Shown piece after piece: positions 42,145-50,241 of a stretch of DNA of 64,000 nt. The stretch is from CAWJKP01 sp963843465. Lineage in GTDB: Bacteria > Planctomycetota > Planctomycetia > Pirellulales > Thermoguttaceae. Position numbers and translations under genes: made by a program. Numbering within the stretch: position 1 is the stretch's first letter; each line of letters begins with the position of its first letter. Where the stretch lies: NCBI GenBank assembly GCA_963843465.1, contig CAWJKP010000004.1, positions 372,001 through 436,000 on the forward strand, written 5' to 3'. Below the pieces are notes generated by a model. That model searched no databases, was not told where the DNA came from, and saw only the letters and a program-made list of their open reading frames with translations.

Positions 42145-42864
42145 CTACCTCTTGACATCATAGAAGAAGTTGTCCGCGTCGGCCTGGGATTGCCCTGTGA
42201 AAATCCGCCGCACCGTTCCGAGGTTCCTCACCAGGAACCACTCGCCAAATATGTCGAACTTGCGGCACGATGTGACGATGTGGGCCTTGGTGATGGTCTT
42301 GAAACGCTTCCCCTTGCTCCTCCCGTAAGCCTTCAGCCGTTTGGCAAAGTCGAGGTCTTCCACGCTGACGTAGTTCTCGTTGAACCCACCGATCGCCTCA
42401 AAGTCCTCCCGCAGGCACCAGAACAACCCGCCCGACACTCGATGCCGCAGCATGATCGCCGACAGAAGGAAGGCCGTCACCACGATTCCCAAGGACCAGC
42501 GTTCCGGCCACACCATTACCCCGCCGCCGATATACCTTTCCGTTCTCAGCAGCCGGTCAATCTCCACCAGCATGTTGCGACTCATCCGGCTGTCGGCGTC
42601 GATGGTGACGATGATGTCGCCCGTCGCGGCCTTCGCTGCCGAATTCCTGATTTTCGCCAGATTTTTCTGGTCGTCATGGACGACCCTGGCACCGTGCTCC
42701 AGGGCAATCGCCTCGGTGCGGTCAGTACAACGATTGAGGGCGACAATAGTCTCAACCTGATCCGGGAATGGTTTCGCCGCCATCGTGATCGACTCAAGGC
42801 ATCCAGGGAGGTACTTTTCTTCGTCCCGAGCGGGAATCAGGATGGAGAACCGAGGCGTATCCAC
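42145..42864 (-). CDS. Family 2 glycosyltransferase
   Basis: A 239-residue GT-A enzyme: FSILIPARDEEKYLPGCLES, the nucleotide-sugar and metal site TIDADSRM, GGLFWCLREDFEAIGGFNE and the acceptor-side Glu-Asp in YVSVEDLDFAKRL. One hydrophobic segment (SLGIVVTAFLLSAIMLR). Acceptor and sugar are not readable. Confidence 0.85.
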   Translation of the reverse strand: MDTPRFSILIPARDEEKYLPGCLESITMAAKPFPDQVETIVALNRCTDRTEAIALEHGARVVHDDQKNLAKIRNSAAKAATGDIIVTIDADSRMSRNMLVEIDRLLRTERYIGGGVMVWPERWSLGIVVTAFLLSAIMLRHRVSGGLFWCLREDFEAIGGFNENYVSVEDLDFAKRLKAYGRSKGKRFKTITKAHIVTSCRKFDIFGEWFLVRNLGTVRRIFTGQSQADADNFFYDVKR

Positions 42865-42868
42865 TGGC

Positions 42869-43174
42869 CTACTTGCCGCCCTCCTCGCCGCTGGAATGGT
42901 CCGTCCGCACGTCCGCTGCCTGGGTCAGGACGTTGTGGGCGAAATCGAAGCCTGCCTCCCGCAAGGCGATCTCCACCTTCTTCTTGCTCGGCGGTTTGCC
43001 ATCCAGGTAGATCAGACCCCAATGCACGGTGCCGCCACCCTCGACATGTACTCCGGTCGCCACTTCGTTGACCAGGAGCTTCGGGTTCAACCGAGCCATC
43101 AAGTGCTGGATGGGCAGGAACTCATGTTCGTCCCGCACGGAAAATGCCTTGGGCAGTTCGATTGTGGCGTGCAT
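42869..43174 (-). CDS. Unknown soluble protein
   Basis: A 101-residue protein (MHATIELPKAFSVRDEHEFL; GGGTVHWGLIYLDGKPPSKK; EIALREAGFDFAHNVLTQA). It lies four bases upstream of the glycosyltransferase gene on the same strand, so the two are probably cotranscribed. No family recognised. Confidence 0.5.
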   Translation of the reverse strand: MHATIELPKAFSVRDEHEFLPIQHLMARLNPKLLVNEVATGVHVEGGGTVHWGLIYLDGKPPSKKKVEIALREAGFDFAHNVLTQAADVRTDHSSGEEGGK

Positions 43175-43214
43175 GAAATGACTCCTGGAGATGGTTGGGA
43201 CGGCACTTTCCCCG

Positions 43215-43493
43215 TCACGAAGCGATCGACCTCGGCCATAGAAAGAGGTAAACACCGATGCCGATCAGCACCAGTATCAGCGTCCACCGCCAAACCTGCG
43301 GTATGCGATCCAGTCGCAGTGCCTCGTTAGGACTGGCCTGCCATCCCCAACGCACTCCTATTCCTATGGCCCAATCCTCTCCAAGCAGGCACCCCAGGAT
43401 CGCCGTGAACATGCCGCTGGTCTCAATCGGTCGCAGCTTGCGAACGCACTCCTGGCGAATCTGCTCGGGTTCTCGGAGGGCCGGTTCGGTCAT
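43215..43493 (-). CDS. Small protein with one C-terminal membrane helix
   Basis: A 92-residue protein beginning MTEPALREPEQIRQECVRKL and ending in the membrane helix WTLILVLIGIGVYLFLW. ATG 43493 is preceded by GGGGAGAA. No family recognised. Confidence 0.5.
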   Translation of the reverse strand: MTEPALREPEQIRQECVRKLRPIETSGMFTAILGCLLGEDWAIGIGVRWGWQASPNEALRLDRIPQVWRWTLILVLIGIGVYLFLWPRSIAS

Positions 43494-43811
43494 CAATTCT
43501 CCCCTGGCTCGGCAAAGCCCCGATTTTACCCCCGCTGGGGTGTATCTACAAGCATTCCCGGCCCACAACCTCTTACCCTCTACAGAGTTAGTTCCGTTTC
43601 GGCAACCCCGGCAAACACTGACGGCCCCGCTCCCTGGTCTTGCCGTCCCTGCCAGTCTACCAGCGAGCGAGACCAACGCATGTCCAACCCCCTCTGCGTA
43701 GTTTTGGCGGGGGAGAGTCCGCAGCCAGTAATATTATGATGGACAACCCCGGCCCGCCGCTGGCCCCAGGAACTTCCCCGGCCACGTCCTATTGGGGAAA
43801 GGAGATTGCCC

Positions 43812-44768
43812 ATGCACCGTTTCGCCATCCCGCTCTTGCTTCTCGCCGGAATCGCCACCGCCGCCAACGCCCAGCAGGCCGACCTCGCCCAGGCCAGGGC
43901 CAAGGAACTCAAGGCAGGGATCAAGTCCTTCCGACTGGCACTCAACTACAACGGCAACCAGGACAAGCCGTTCTACAATTTGACCCTCAGCGTTGCGGGC
44001 ATCGCCTATGACCGCAGGAACGCTTTCTACCCCCAAGTCCACATCACCGAGGAACAGGCCGGCAAGATCATCGACCACCTCGCAGCGGACGGGTTTCTGA
44101 GTCAAGCCAAGCAGTGGAACAGCCTATGGAACACACCGCTGAGGTTCGCCAAGCCGCAGGGCTGCGTGCTGACGGTATCGGGGTTCGCTGACGGGCAAGG
44201 AAGGTTCAGGGGCGATCTGTTCTGGTACGAGGAACTCGGCTTCGACCTTGCAATGCTCAAGCGGCTCGACGGCCTACGGAAGGTGTTGGATGGTGATGCG
44301 GCCAAGGAGACGGACCTGCTGCTGGGCAGGCTTTCGGGATTGCGGAAACAGTGGGAGAAGGAAGCCGTCGCCCAACTGATCCGGCAACTGGGCGACGACA
44401 AGCTGGCGGTGCGGGAGGCAGCTACCAAGACACTGACGGAGATGGGCGAAGCAGTTCATCCCTTGCTGAAAGAGGCATTGCAGCGTGCCGACTTGGACAC
44501 GGAGGCCCGCAGCCGGATCAAGATCATCCTCGGCGAGAAGCCCGCCCCTCTGGCCCAATTGGTGACTGACCCGGCCTCGGGCATGACGGTGGCGATCACG
44601 GGCGACGGGAACGAGCTTACGGCCATGAGAGGCGGCAACATCATGTGGAAGACCCGCTGGGCCGGGCCTGGGGCAACAACCTTGCGGCTGGAGGGCGGGC
44701 TAATAGTCGTGTCGCCTGCCAATGCGGCCTACGATCCTGCGACGGGGAGGATGATTTGGAAGAAGTAG
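43812..44768 (+). CDS. Secreted HEAT-repeat-like protein
   Basis: A 318-residue secreted protein: signal peptide (FAIPLLLLAGIATAANAQ), an N-terminal beta domain (IKSFRLALNYNGNQDKPFYN), a helical repeat region (VAQLIRQLGDDKLAVREAAT; KTLTEMGEAVHPLLKEALQR), and a C-terminal segment resembling one PQQ-type blade (AYDPATGRMIWKK). AGGAGA precedes ATG. A damaged partial copy of its N-terminal region lies at about 45740-45840. Confidence 0.65.
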   Translation: MHRFAIPLLLLAGIATAANAQQADLAQARAKELKAGIKSFRLALNYNGNQDKPFYNLTLSVAGIAYDRRNAFYPQVHITEEQAGKIIDHLAADGFLSQAKQWNSLWNTPLRFAKPQGCVLTVSGFADGQGRFRGDLFWYEELGFDLAMLKRLDGLRKVLDGDAAKETDLLLGRLSGLRKQWEKEAVAQLIRQLGDDKLAVREAATKTLTEMGEAVHPLLKEALQRADLDTEARSRIKIILGEKPAPLAQLVTDPASGMTVAITGDGNELTAMRGGNIMWKTRWAGPGATTLRLEGGLIVVSPANAAYDPATGRMIWKK

Positions 44769-44884
44769 TCATCACGTCCATCGACCTGCGCGAGCCGGGC
44801 AAGGGCTATGGCGACAAAGTAAAATGGTCTGAGCAGAAGCGGCGACAGGTTGGGGAAGTCGATTTGCGATGGCCGATTCCGTGA
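44769..44884 (+). pseudogene. Orphan coding fragment
   Basis: Reads VITSIDLREPGKGYGDKVKW without start codon or ribosome-binding site, directly after the preceding stop. Composition is protein-like; probably the end of a deleted gene. Confidence 0.3.
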
Positions 44885-44895
44885 AGGAGATTGCG

Positions 44896-45561
44896 ATGCG
44901 ATTACTCTCTGTCAGTCTGTTAGTCCTGATGTTCGTCGGTGCCGCATTTGCCAACCCACCCACCACGCAACCGCTCAATTGGAGCGAGGCGATCAATGGG
45001 ATAAAAGTCGCCTTGCAGGTTGATCCAATGACATGGCCGCTGCACACGCAGGACGGCAAACCGCTTCCTATCGCGTTGAAACTGCACGTCAAGAACGTCT
45101 CCGACAGGCCGGTGAGCCTGCACGACTGGCGGAACCAGCCGGGGGCGATCCTGCTGGTTTACGCTTCTGGCAAACTCGTCGAGTGGGGCGGGGGCAACAA
45201 TACGGTCCTCGATCCCGGCAAGGGTGAAGTCACTCGCCCTGCGGCACCGATCTTCGATCCCGTCACGGGGAAGATGGTCGGCCCTGCGGTAGTCATTCCC
45301 CTCGTCAATGTCGCCGCTGGTCAGACACACGTCTTCGAGAACACGGTGCAGTTCGACAACGGCAGGCTGCACTGGCCAATCCTCAGCGGTGGCATCTACC
45401 ACTGGCCGTTCCAGCCAAACCAGAAGCTTGCTCCCGGCGAGTACCAGCTACGGGGTATTTACGAGATGGGATCGCCATCACGGCAGATCGAGGCCATATC
45501 GGCGGTCAAGGTCAAGATCGTCGTGGATGTTCCCGCTCCAGCCATGCGGCCAGCACCTTAG
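44896..45561 (+). CDS. Secreted unknown protein
   Basis: A 221-residue secreted protein. Signal peptide LLSVSLLVLMFVGAAFA; mature part is beta-rich with an Ig-like look (LKLHVKNVSDRPVSLHDWRN; APGEYQLRGIYEMGSPS). Likely a cell-surface or periplasmic protein. ATG 44896 has AAGGAGA upstream. No family named. Confidence 0.6.
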   Translation: MRLLSVSLLVLMFVGAAFANPPTTQPLNWSEAINGIKVALQVDPMTWPLHTQDGKPLPIALKLHVKNVSDRPVSLHDWRNQPGAILLVYASGKLVEWGGGNNTVLDPGKGEVTRPAAPIFDPVTGKMVGPAVVIPLVNVAAGQTHVFENTVQFDNGRLHWPILSGGIYHWPFQPNQKLAPGEYQLRGIYEMGSPSRQIEAISAVKVKIVVDVPAPAMRPAP

Positions 45562-45567
45562 CGAAGT

Positions 45568-45879
45568 TCATGTGGCCGACGACACTGGCCCAACGTTCGG
45601 CATCACCGCAATCAAGAACGTGGCGATGGGGCCGAGGATCAGCGACAAAAGCCACCATAGCAACCCGATTCGTCCCTTGGCCGGGACAGCCCGGCGTTTC
45701 TCGTCGTCAGGGTCGCCACAACTGTCAATGGCCAAGAGCCCGATCCCACCCAGGCCAGGGCCAAACGACTCAAAGATGGTATCGGTTCTTCCGGCTGACG
45801 CACAACTACAACGGAGACCAGGACAAAGACGCCCAGCCCATCTCGGCATGAACACGCTCTCAGGATATATATGGCTCAT
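45568..45879 (-). CDS. Small membrane protein, recombined N-terminus
   Basis: Only the last 45 residues look authentic: DDEKRRAVPAKGRIGLLWWL and a membrane helix (LLSLILGPIATFLIAVMP), a type of small bacterial membrane protein. The N-terminal part is the antisense of a damaged copy of the gene at 43812, so the true start was probably lost. Confidence 0.4.
   Translation of the reverse strand: MSHIYPESVFMPRWAGRLCPGLRCSCASAGRTDTIFESFGPGLGGIGLLAIDSCGDPDDEKRRAVPAKGRIGLLWWLLSLILGPIATFLIAVMPNVGPVSSAT
45740..45851 (+). pseudogene. Fossil duplicate of the 43812 gene
   Basis: DNA closely matches 43870-43975: CCCAGGCCAGGGCCAA is shared, and the frame later reads FFRLTHNYNGDQDKDA against SFRLALNYNGNQDKPF. 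One or two bases are missing in between, so it is frameshifted and cut short. Confidence 0.6.
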
Positions 45880-46337
45880 TTTGGTGCCGTAGTCGGCGTC
45901 GGCGTTTCGGGTACGGCTGGAATTGTTGCGGCTGGGGCCTTCGGTGCGGCTGGTGCTGCCGGTGCCGGTATGGGAGTAGGCACAGAAGCATTCTCTCCAC
46001 GTCCATTTCTTTCACCCCATCGCAGTATACAGGTTATCTCAGGCTTCGTCCCGTTCTTCGCAGCGGTAATGATTCCATCCCAGCACGAAATAAGCTGCTC
46101 CCTTGCAGCCAAAGTACCCCAGGGCGCCTTAGTACGATCCCAGTTTTCGCTAGCTGCCTTCTCATTATGCAAGTATACTTCGTGTGCAGCCCACAGGGCA
46201 CATCCCTGCCCCAGACGTAGCCTAACCTCGGTAGCTCCATAATAATGAGGATAGAGAACACCGTATGCCTCACTGAAACAACCTCTTGTTACTCCGAGGT
46301 TCGGGTCTGTTGGACCATACGACGAGGCCGTTCGCAT
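45876..46337 (-). CDS. Unknown protein with Pro/Ala-rich tail
   Basis: Up to 153 residues: a Trp/Tyr-containing globular part (HYYGATEVRLRLGQGCALWA; AAREQLISCWDGIITAAKN) then a 45-residue Pro/Ala/Thr tail (PAPAAPAAPKAPAATIPAVP). The upstream end overlaps the truncated hydrolase fragment on the other strand, so its start may be missing. No family recognised. Confidence 0.4.
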   Translation of the reverse strand: MRTASSYGPTDPNLGVTRGCFSEAYGVLYPHYYGATEVRLRLGQGCALWAAHEVYLHNEKAASENWDRTKAPWGTLAAREQLISCWDGIITAAKNGTKPEITCILRWGERNGRGENASVPTPIPAPAAPAAPKAPAATIPAVPETPTPTTAPK

Positions 46338-46674
46338 CGCCCAGGCCGAATACGATCAGCACCACCCCGACGTAGTGGTCGGATCGAGCCGAGGTGGTGC
46401 CGTGGCGACGAACATCAAGATTGATGTGCCCCTCGTCCTTCTCTGCCCGGCTTGGAAGCGATGGGGATCGGCCAGGACAGTCAAGCGCGACACCACGATC
46501 CTCCATTCCCAGGCCGACGACGCGATCCCGTTCACCGACAGTCAGGAGCTTCTACGCAACAGCGGCCTCCCTGCGTCGGCACTGATCGTGGTTGGGCATG
46601 AGCACCGGCTGACTGATTCGGGGTCGCTGGGGAAGATGCGGGAGGCGGTGGAAAAGACGGCACTCCCAGACTAA
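46321..46674 (+). pseudogene. Alpha/beta hydrolase fragment, N-terminus missing
   Basis: The frame reads DEAVRIAQAEYDQHHPDVVV, the nucleophile elbow VGSSRGGAVA (GxSxG), PLVLLCPAWKRWG, the acid region LHSQADDAIPF and the catalytic His in VVGHEHRLTDSG. The first third of the fold is absent; upstream is unrelated sequence. A second, shorter copy of the His-containing end lies at 49441. Confidence 0.65.
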
Positions 46675-46761
46675 GATTGATGATTACGAACTGGAACCAG
46701 GGATTCGCAGTTCCCGTCGAAATGGGGCCCGCCGACAAAGCGATTTGGGGCCGCTGTACCC

Positions 46762-46789
46762 TTGTTTTCCCTCAATGGGCAACTATAAT
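46762..46789 (+). promoter_or_regulatory. Sigma70-like promoter
   Basis: TTGTTT at 46762-46767 and TATAAT at 46784-46789, 16 bases apart, about 85 bases ahead of the secreted-protein start at 46876. Confidence 0.55.
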
Positions 46790-46875
46790 GGCGACGGGCA
46801 ACCCGCCATGCCACGGCAACGGTGGCACATAGTCGCTCAGTTTTTCAAGCTAACCCTAGAAGAAGGAGGATGAAC

Positions 46876-47205
46876 ATGTTCAAGCGTTTGACGATGGTTG
46901 TTTTGCTGGCCGGTTTGGTCGGTTTTGCGTACACAACGTCTGCCATTGCTGCCAACGATCAGGTCCGTCTGGTCGGAAAGCTGGCCAAGATTGACGGCAT
47001 GAAGCTCACCGTCGCCAGCACTGCGGACGACGGGAGCAAGAATACCGTCGTCACCTGCAACGACGCGACGAAGGTCCATCGGGATGCTGACAACGCGACG
47101 CTGAAGTTCGCGGACCTCAAGGTTGGGCAGACGGTGCGGGTGTATTACACCAAGGCCGACAACATTGCCACGCTGGTCAATATCGCCAAGCCCGGTTCCA
47201 AATAA
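46876..47205 (+). CDS. Small secreted beta-barrel-like protein
   Basis: A 109-residue secreted protein: signal peptide (RLTMVVLLAGLVGFAYTTSA), then RLVGKLAKIDGMKLTVASTA and LKVGQTVRVYYTKADNIATL, an OB-like beta pattern. GAAGGAGG lies eight bases before ATG 46876, which rules out ATG 46870. It has its own promoter and terminator, so it is monocistronic. Confidence 0.7.
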   Translation: MFKRLTMVVLLAGLVGFAYTTSAIAANDQVRLVGKLAKIDGMKLTVASTADDGSKNTVVTCNDATKVHRDADNATLKFADLKVGQTVRVYYTKADNIATLVNIAKPGSK

Positions 47206-47238
47206 CACGGCGAAGCGACGAGAATCGAGAAAGCGAGT

Positions 47239-47272
47239 AAGCCCGCCTCCGATGTGCGGGCTTCTTCGTTTT
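47239..47272 (+). terminator. Rho-independent terminator
   Basis: AAGCCCGC (47239-47246) pairs with GCGGGCTT (47256-47263), followed by CTTCGTTTTC, 34 bases after the preceding stop. Confidence 0.7.
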
Positions 47273-47290
47273 CTGGGCCATTATTATCGG

Positions 47291-47326
47291 CGATCCCCGG
47301 TGCTTGCCTGCCGCACGGCCTTCAGG
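47291..47326 (-). repeat. 36-bp dispersed repeat, copy A
   Basis: Shares GCACGGCCTTCAGG and the upstream TCCCC block with copies at 48664 and 50174. On the minus strand all three can be read as LKAV(Q/R)xAxxGD. Copy A straddles the stop codon of the HD-domain gene. Confidence 0.6.
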
Positions 47327-47975
47327 CGTCTCCCTCCCATTCCTCATAGAACCGCCGCAAGTAATCTTCCATGAACCGATGCCTCGCTTCGGCCATCGTC
47401 CTGCCAGTCGCCGTGTTCATGCGGTCTTTCAGCAACAGTAGCTTCTCGTAGAAGTGGTTGATGGTGGTGCCGCCTTTCAGGTATGCCTCGGCGGTGCGAT
47501 GTTTGGTGGGCTTGATGGTTGGATCATGAATCGCCTGGCCCTTGGCTCCCCCGTAGGCGAAGGCTCGGGCAATGCCGATGGCCCCCATCGCATCCAAGCG
47601 GTCGGCATCCTGAACCACTTTCCCTTCCAGCGAGAGTAGCGACTGCTCGACTTTCGCCCCCTTGAAGGAAATCCCGGCGATGATCTGGCAGACGTGCTCC
47701 GAAATGCTGGGGGCCAGGCCCAGGGAATCGAGCCAATCTTTGGCGATCTTCGGACCAAGCATGGAATCGCCGTCATGCAACTTCCAGTCGGCAATGTCGT
47801 GGAGCAGGGCGGCCAGTTCGACGACGAGCAGATCGGCTTTCTCAGCCTGACCGATCCGTTGGGCCATTTTCCAGACACGGTAAACGTGCCACCAGTCGTG
47901 GCCAGTACCGTCGCCCGACAGAACGGCTCGGACGTGGTTGGCCGTGCGATCAATGAGGTCGGGTGGAGACATCAT
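47322..47975 (-). CDS. HD-domain phosphohydrolase
   Basis: A 217-residue HD-superfamily protein: His in GTGHDWWHVYRVWKMA, the HD pair in LAALLHDIADWK, and the downstream Asp in VVQDADRLDAMGAIGIAR. This is the YedJ/YpgQ-like uncharacterised HD subgroup (family knowledge). ATG 47975 overlaps the upstream stop as ATGA. The C-terminus ends EEWEGDA at a repeat junction, so a few native residues may have been replaced. Confidence 0.88.
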   Translation of the reverse strand: MMSPPDLIDRTANHVRAVLSGDGTGHDWWHVYRVWKMAQRIGQAEKADLLVVELAALLHDIADWKLHDGDSMLGPKIAKDWLDSLGLAPSISEHVCQIIAGISFKGAKVEQSLLSLEGKVVQDADRLDAMGAIGIARAFAYGGAKGQAIHDPTIKPTKHRTAEAYLKGGTTINHFYEKLLLLKDRMNTATGRTMAEARHRFMEDYLRRFYEEWEGDA

Positions 47976-48628
47976 GGTTGCGGTGATAGAGCGTTGAGAA
48001 CTGATGCCCACAGGAAGAGGACCAAGTAGGAGCCGCTGGCCAGGTTCATTGCGACCGGCCCGCCCTGCCACATCATCCAATGATCCTCGTGTGTGGGCTG
48101 TAACAAGAGCGTCAGCGGAAGCCAACTCGACCCCAACACGTTCAGCACAACCATCCAGACGGAACCCAACACGAGTCCGGCGACCATGCCCTTGCCGTAT
48201 GGAGCAATGATTCGATCATGCCAAGAGCGTTCTCCGATCCCAAGAGCTATGCAGGCTGCACTGCCGAGCAGACACGGAAACGCCATCATAACGGCGAGGG
48301 AATTGTACCCACAAAGCATATAGTAGCGACCTCCGATTGCGAACCCGATGATGGAACCGGCCATCGCCCATCGCCGGGATCGCCGTGCCCAACCGGCCCA
48401 GAGCCCAATGAGCGGAGGAAACAAGAACCCCAAATTGTTGGCAAGCATCGGATCATGGCCGGGCCGACTCTCGAAACCGGATATAGGAGCGATGGCGGCG
48501 ATGAAGGACACGCACCCCAGGATGGCCCCAACGAAGAAGATCCACCGTTTGCCAAGCAGAACCGCTCGTGGCCTTGCCGCAAAGCCATCCGCTAGGGGGG
48601 ACTGGTAAGGATTGATGCCGTCCACCAT
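47972..48628 (-). CDS. Multi-pass membrane protein with NPYQSP signature
   Basis: A 218-residue protein with about five membrane helices (WIFFVGAILGCVSFIAAIAP; LGFLFPPLIGLWAGWA; MVAGLVLGSVWMVVLNVL). The start MVDGINPYQSPLADG carries the NPYQSP motif common in planctomycete membrane proteins. The start could also be 45 bases upstream. Coupled to the HD gene. Confidence 0.65.
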   Translation of the reverse strand: MVDGINPYQSPLADGFAARPRAVLLGKRWIFFVGAILGCVSFIAAIAPISGFESRPGHDPMLANNLGFLFPPLIGLWAGWARRSRRWAMAGSIIGFAIGGRYYMLCGYNSLAVMMAFPCLLGSAACIALGIGERSWHDRIIAPYGKGMVAGLVLGSVWMVVLNVLGSSWLPLTLLLQPTHEDHWMMWQGGPVAMNLASGSYLVLFLWASVLNALSPQP

Positions 48629-48663
48629 TGCTGTCGGATTCTCTGGCGTGATGAAGGTTTCAG

Positions 48664-48699
48664 CGATCCCCACTGATCGCCCGTTGCACGGCCTTCAGG
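48664..48699 (-). repeat. 36-bp dispersed repeat, copy B
   Basis: Copy B of the repeat described at 47291; the minus strand reads LKAVQRAISGD out of frame with the gene that ends at 48695. Confidence 0.6.
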
Positions 48700-49249
48700 C
48701 AGCCGACACTCTCCTCATCGACTTCTTCAATTGATAGAGAAGATTCACGAGATATTGCCGCAGACCGACGTTGCCAACCATCTGGATACCAGCGGCGATC
48801 CAGGTCTTGTCGTCCACGACAGCCGGAAACGGCGGAATCCCGGCATAGACGGGATTGCAGATAATACCGCCCACGATCTTTTCGTCCCACCCATCCCCCC
48901 AATCTCCGTCGCTCGAACACAGAGCATCGGGTGGGGGTGTGTCTTCCTCGAACTGCCGCCGAGGGTGTTTGCCGACCGCTGGCGGCTGGCCGAGGTAGCG
49001 AGGGATCGTAAGCCGCAGGATGTGGAGCAGATCGGCGAGGAACGGTACCAAGCCGCTCTCCCTCACGTCTCGCTCGCAATTGAGCACCCAGTCTTCGTCG
49101 GAAATCGAGCGGGGATGGCACCCAATGCCGGTGACGATGGGATTGATGGCCACCCCTCTTGCCTCAGCACGGGACCAAGTTCTCGGCGGCGTTTGCAGAT
49201 CAGGCCAACTCACCGTGGGATTGCAGCGTTTCTCTCGCTCTCGTGCCAT
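48695..49249 (-). CDS. Unknown protein with an internal duplication
   Basis: A 184-residue protein. Two modules of about 50 residues share a pattern: AINPIVTGIG...SDEDWVLN...FLADLLHILRLTI and ICNPVYAGIP...DDKTWIAA...YLVNLLYQLKKSM (N-P-x-x-x-G-I, D-x-x-W, L-L-x-x-L). Family not recognised. Its 3' end runs into the 36-bp repeat. Confidence 0.5.
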   Translation of the reverse strand: MAREREKRCNPTVSWPDLQTPPRTWSRAEARGVAINPIVTGIGCHPRSISDEDWVLNCERDVRESGLVPFLADLLHILRLTIPRYLGQPPAVGKHPRRQFEEDTPPPDALCSSDGDWGDGWDEKIVGGIICNPVYAGIPPFPAVVDDKTWIAAGIQMVGNVGLRQYLVNLLYQLKKSMRRVSAA

Positions 49250-49337
49250 AGCGACTCCTGGGCAATAGAAACCATTCTACCAGAGAGAATGCCAGCCGCA
49301 CAGACCTGACACTGATTCAGGGCATCGGGCCAAGCTC

Positions 49338-49357
49338 GCCGTCATTTACATGACGGC
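49338..49357. repeat. Short perfect palindrome
   Basis: GCCGTCAT-TTAC-ATGACGGC in a gene-free stretch; may fold as a hairpin. Confidence 0.4.
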
Positions 49358-49440
49358 TCGCTTCGTACACCAGTACGTTTCTCGTTCCGGCTCGCCTCGA
49401 ACGTCAGGAGCTTCCTCGTAACAGCCGCTCCCCCGAGTGG

Positions 49441-49524
49441 GCACTCATCGTCGTCGGGCACGAACACCGATTGGCCGTGACTGAATGGTCGAAAGCAATG
49501 TTGACGGCAGTGGGGAATCGCTAG
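49441..49524 (+). pseudogene. Second fragment of an alpha/beta hydrolase C-terminus
   Basis: Reads ALIVVGHEHRLAVTEWSKAM and ends at TAG 49522. It matches ALIVVGHEHRLTDSGSLGKM of the fragment at 46321, including the catalytic His. Only about 28 residues remain. Confidence 0.6.
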
Positions 49525-50108
49525 TTCATCCCCAAGTCTTCAACCATTCGGGCGTCACACGTCACTTCTTCCGGCTTCACCCCCAACGCACAGCAGATGC
49601 AGTCACACAAGATCGCCCAGATTTCATCCTCACTCCATTGGTGCGTAGCCATCTTCCCCGTTTGCTCGCAACTGATAGGAAACCATTCGACACGCTCAGG
49701 ATGATGCTCGACGATCCAGTAAGTCAGGGAGATCACCGAATCGCATTGCCGAGGGATCTTGGGGAACTCCTCGTCTGCCAGATGTTCAAGTTGCGGAAGC
49801 GAGATTCCTAACGCCTTTTCCAGGGCTTGCCAACTTGCCGCACGAGTGGCCGAAGAAAAGCGTCGATTCAAGTCGAGTGACGAGGTGAGTCTCCATCGCC
49901 CCGTGATGCGGTTCACGGCCCCGGACACCTCCGTGAACAGGGGCTCGATGCGAGGAGCCTGCTGGTACTCACCTTGCAGCTTGGCAACGAGGTAGCGGTG
50001 GATGGTTCCGGCAGTATCGAACAGGACAGCCAAGGCTTCTTCTCGGCGGATGTTTATGTCAAATCGCTTTTCAAGGCGGAACGCCAGATCAAGTGCATCT
50101 ATGCCCAT
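49521..50108 (-). CDS. Acyl-carrier-like protein lacking the attachment serine
   Basis: A 195-residue protein with an acyl-carrier-like N-terminus, MGIDALDLAFRLEKRFDINI. The motif is usually GxDS(V/L); here Ser is Ala, so no phosphopantetheine can be attached. The C-terminus (SEDEIWAILCDCICCALGVK, then VEDLGMN) looks like the first helix and pre-serine loop of a second carrier domain. This swapped order is a known planctomycete type. Function unknown, perhaps a scaffold. Confidence 0.6.
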   Translation of the reverse strand: MGIDALDLAFRLEKRFDINIRREEALAVLFDTAGTIHRYLVAKLQGEYQQAPRIEPLFTEVSGAVNRITGRWRLTSSLDLNRRFSSATRAASWQALEKALGISLPQLEHLADEEFPKIPRQCDSVISLTYWIVEHHPERVEWFPISCEQTGKMATHQWSEDEIWAILCDCICCALGVKPEEVTCDARMVEDLGMN

Positions 50109-50121
50109 GTCTTAGCCCTGA

Positions 50122-50241
50122 CTACTTATGCTCCCCGACCCGTTTCAGCATCTTCGGTTGGCCGATCGTGGAAGCGTCCCCAGCAATCGCCCGCTGCACG
50201 GCCTTCAGGTACTCGGTGCCATCCTTGGCGGTCGGGGTTAG
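50122..50241 (-). pseudogene. C-terminal gene fragment carrying the 36-bp repeat (copy C)
   Basis: Minus-strand frame TPTAKDGTEYLKAVQRAIAG then STIGQPKMLKRVGEHK and stop at 50122. There is no start; it abuts the DUF169 fragment. It is the longest of the three LKAV fragments and shows that the 36-bp repeat is coding in origin. Confidence 0.5.
50174..50209 (-). repeat. 36-bp dispersed repeat, copy C
   Basis: Copy C, reading LKAVQRAIAGD on the minus strand. Differences from copy B are mostly synonymous. Confidence 0.6.
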
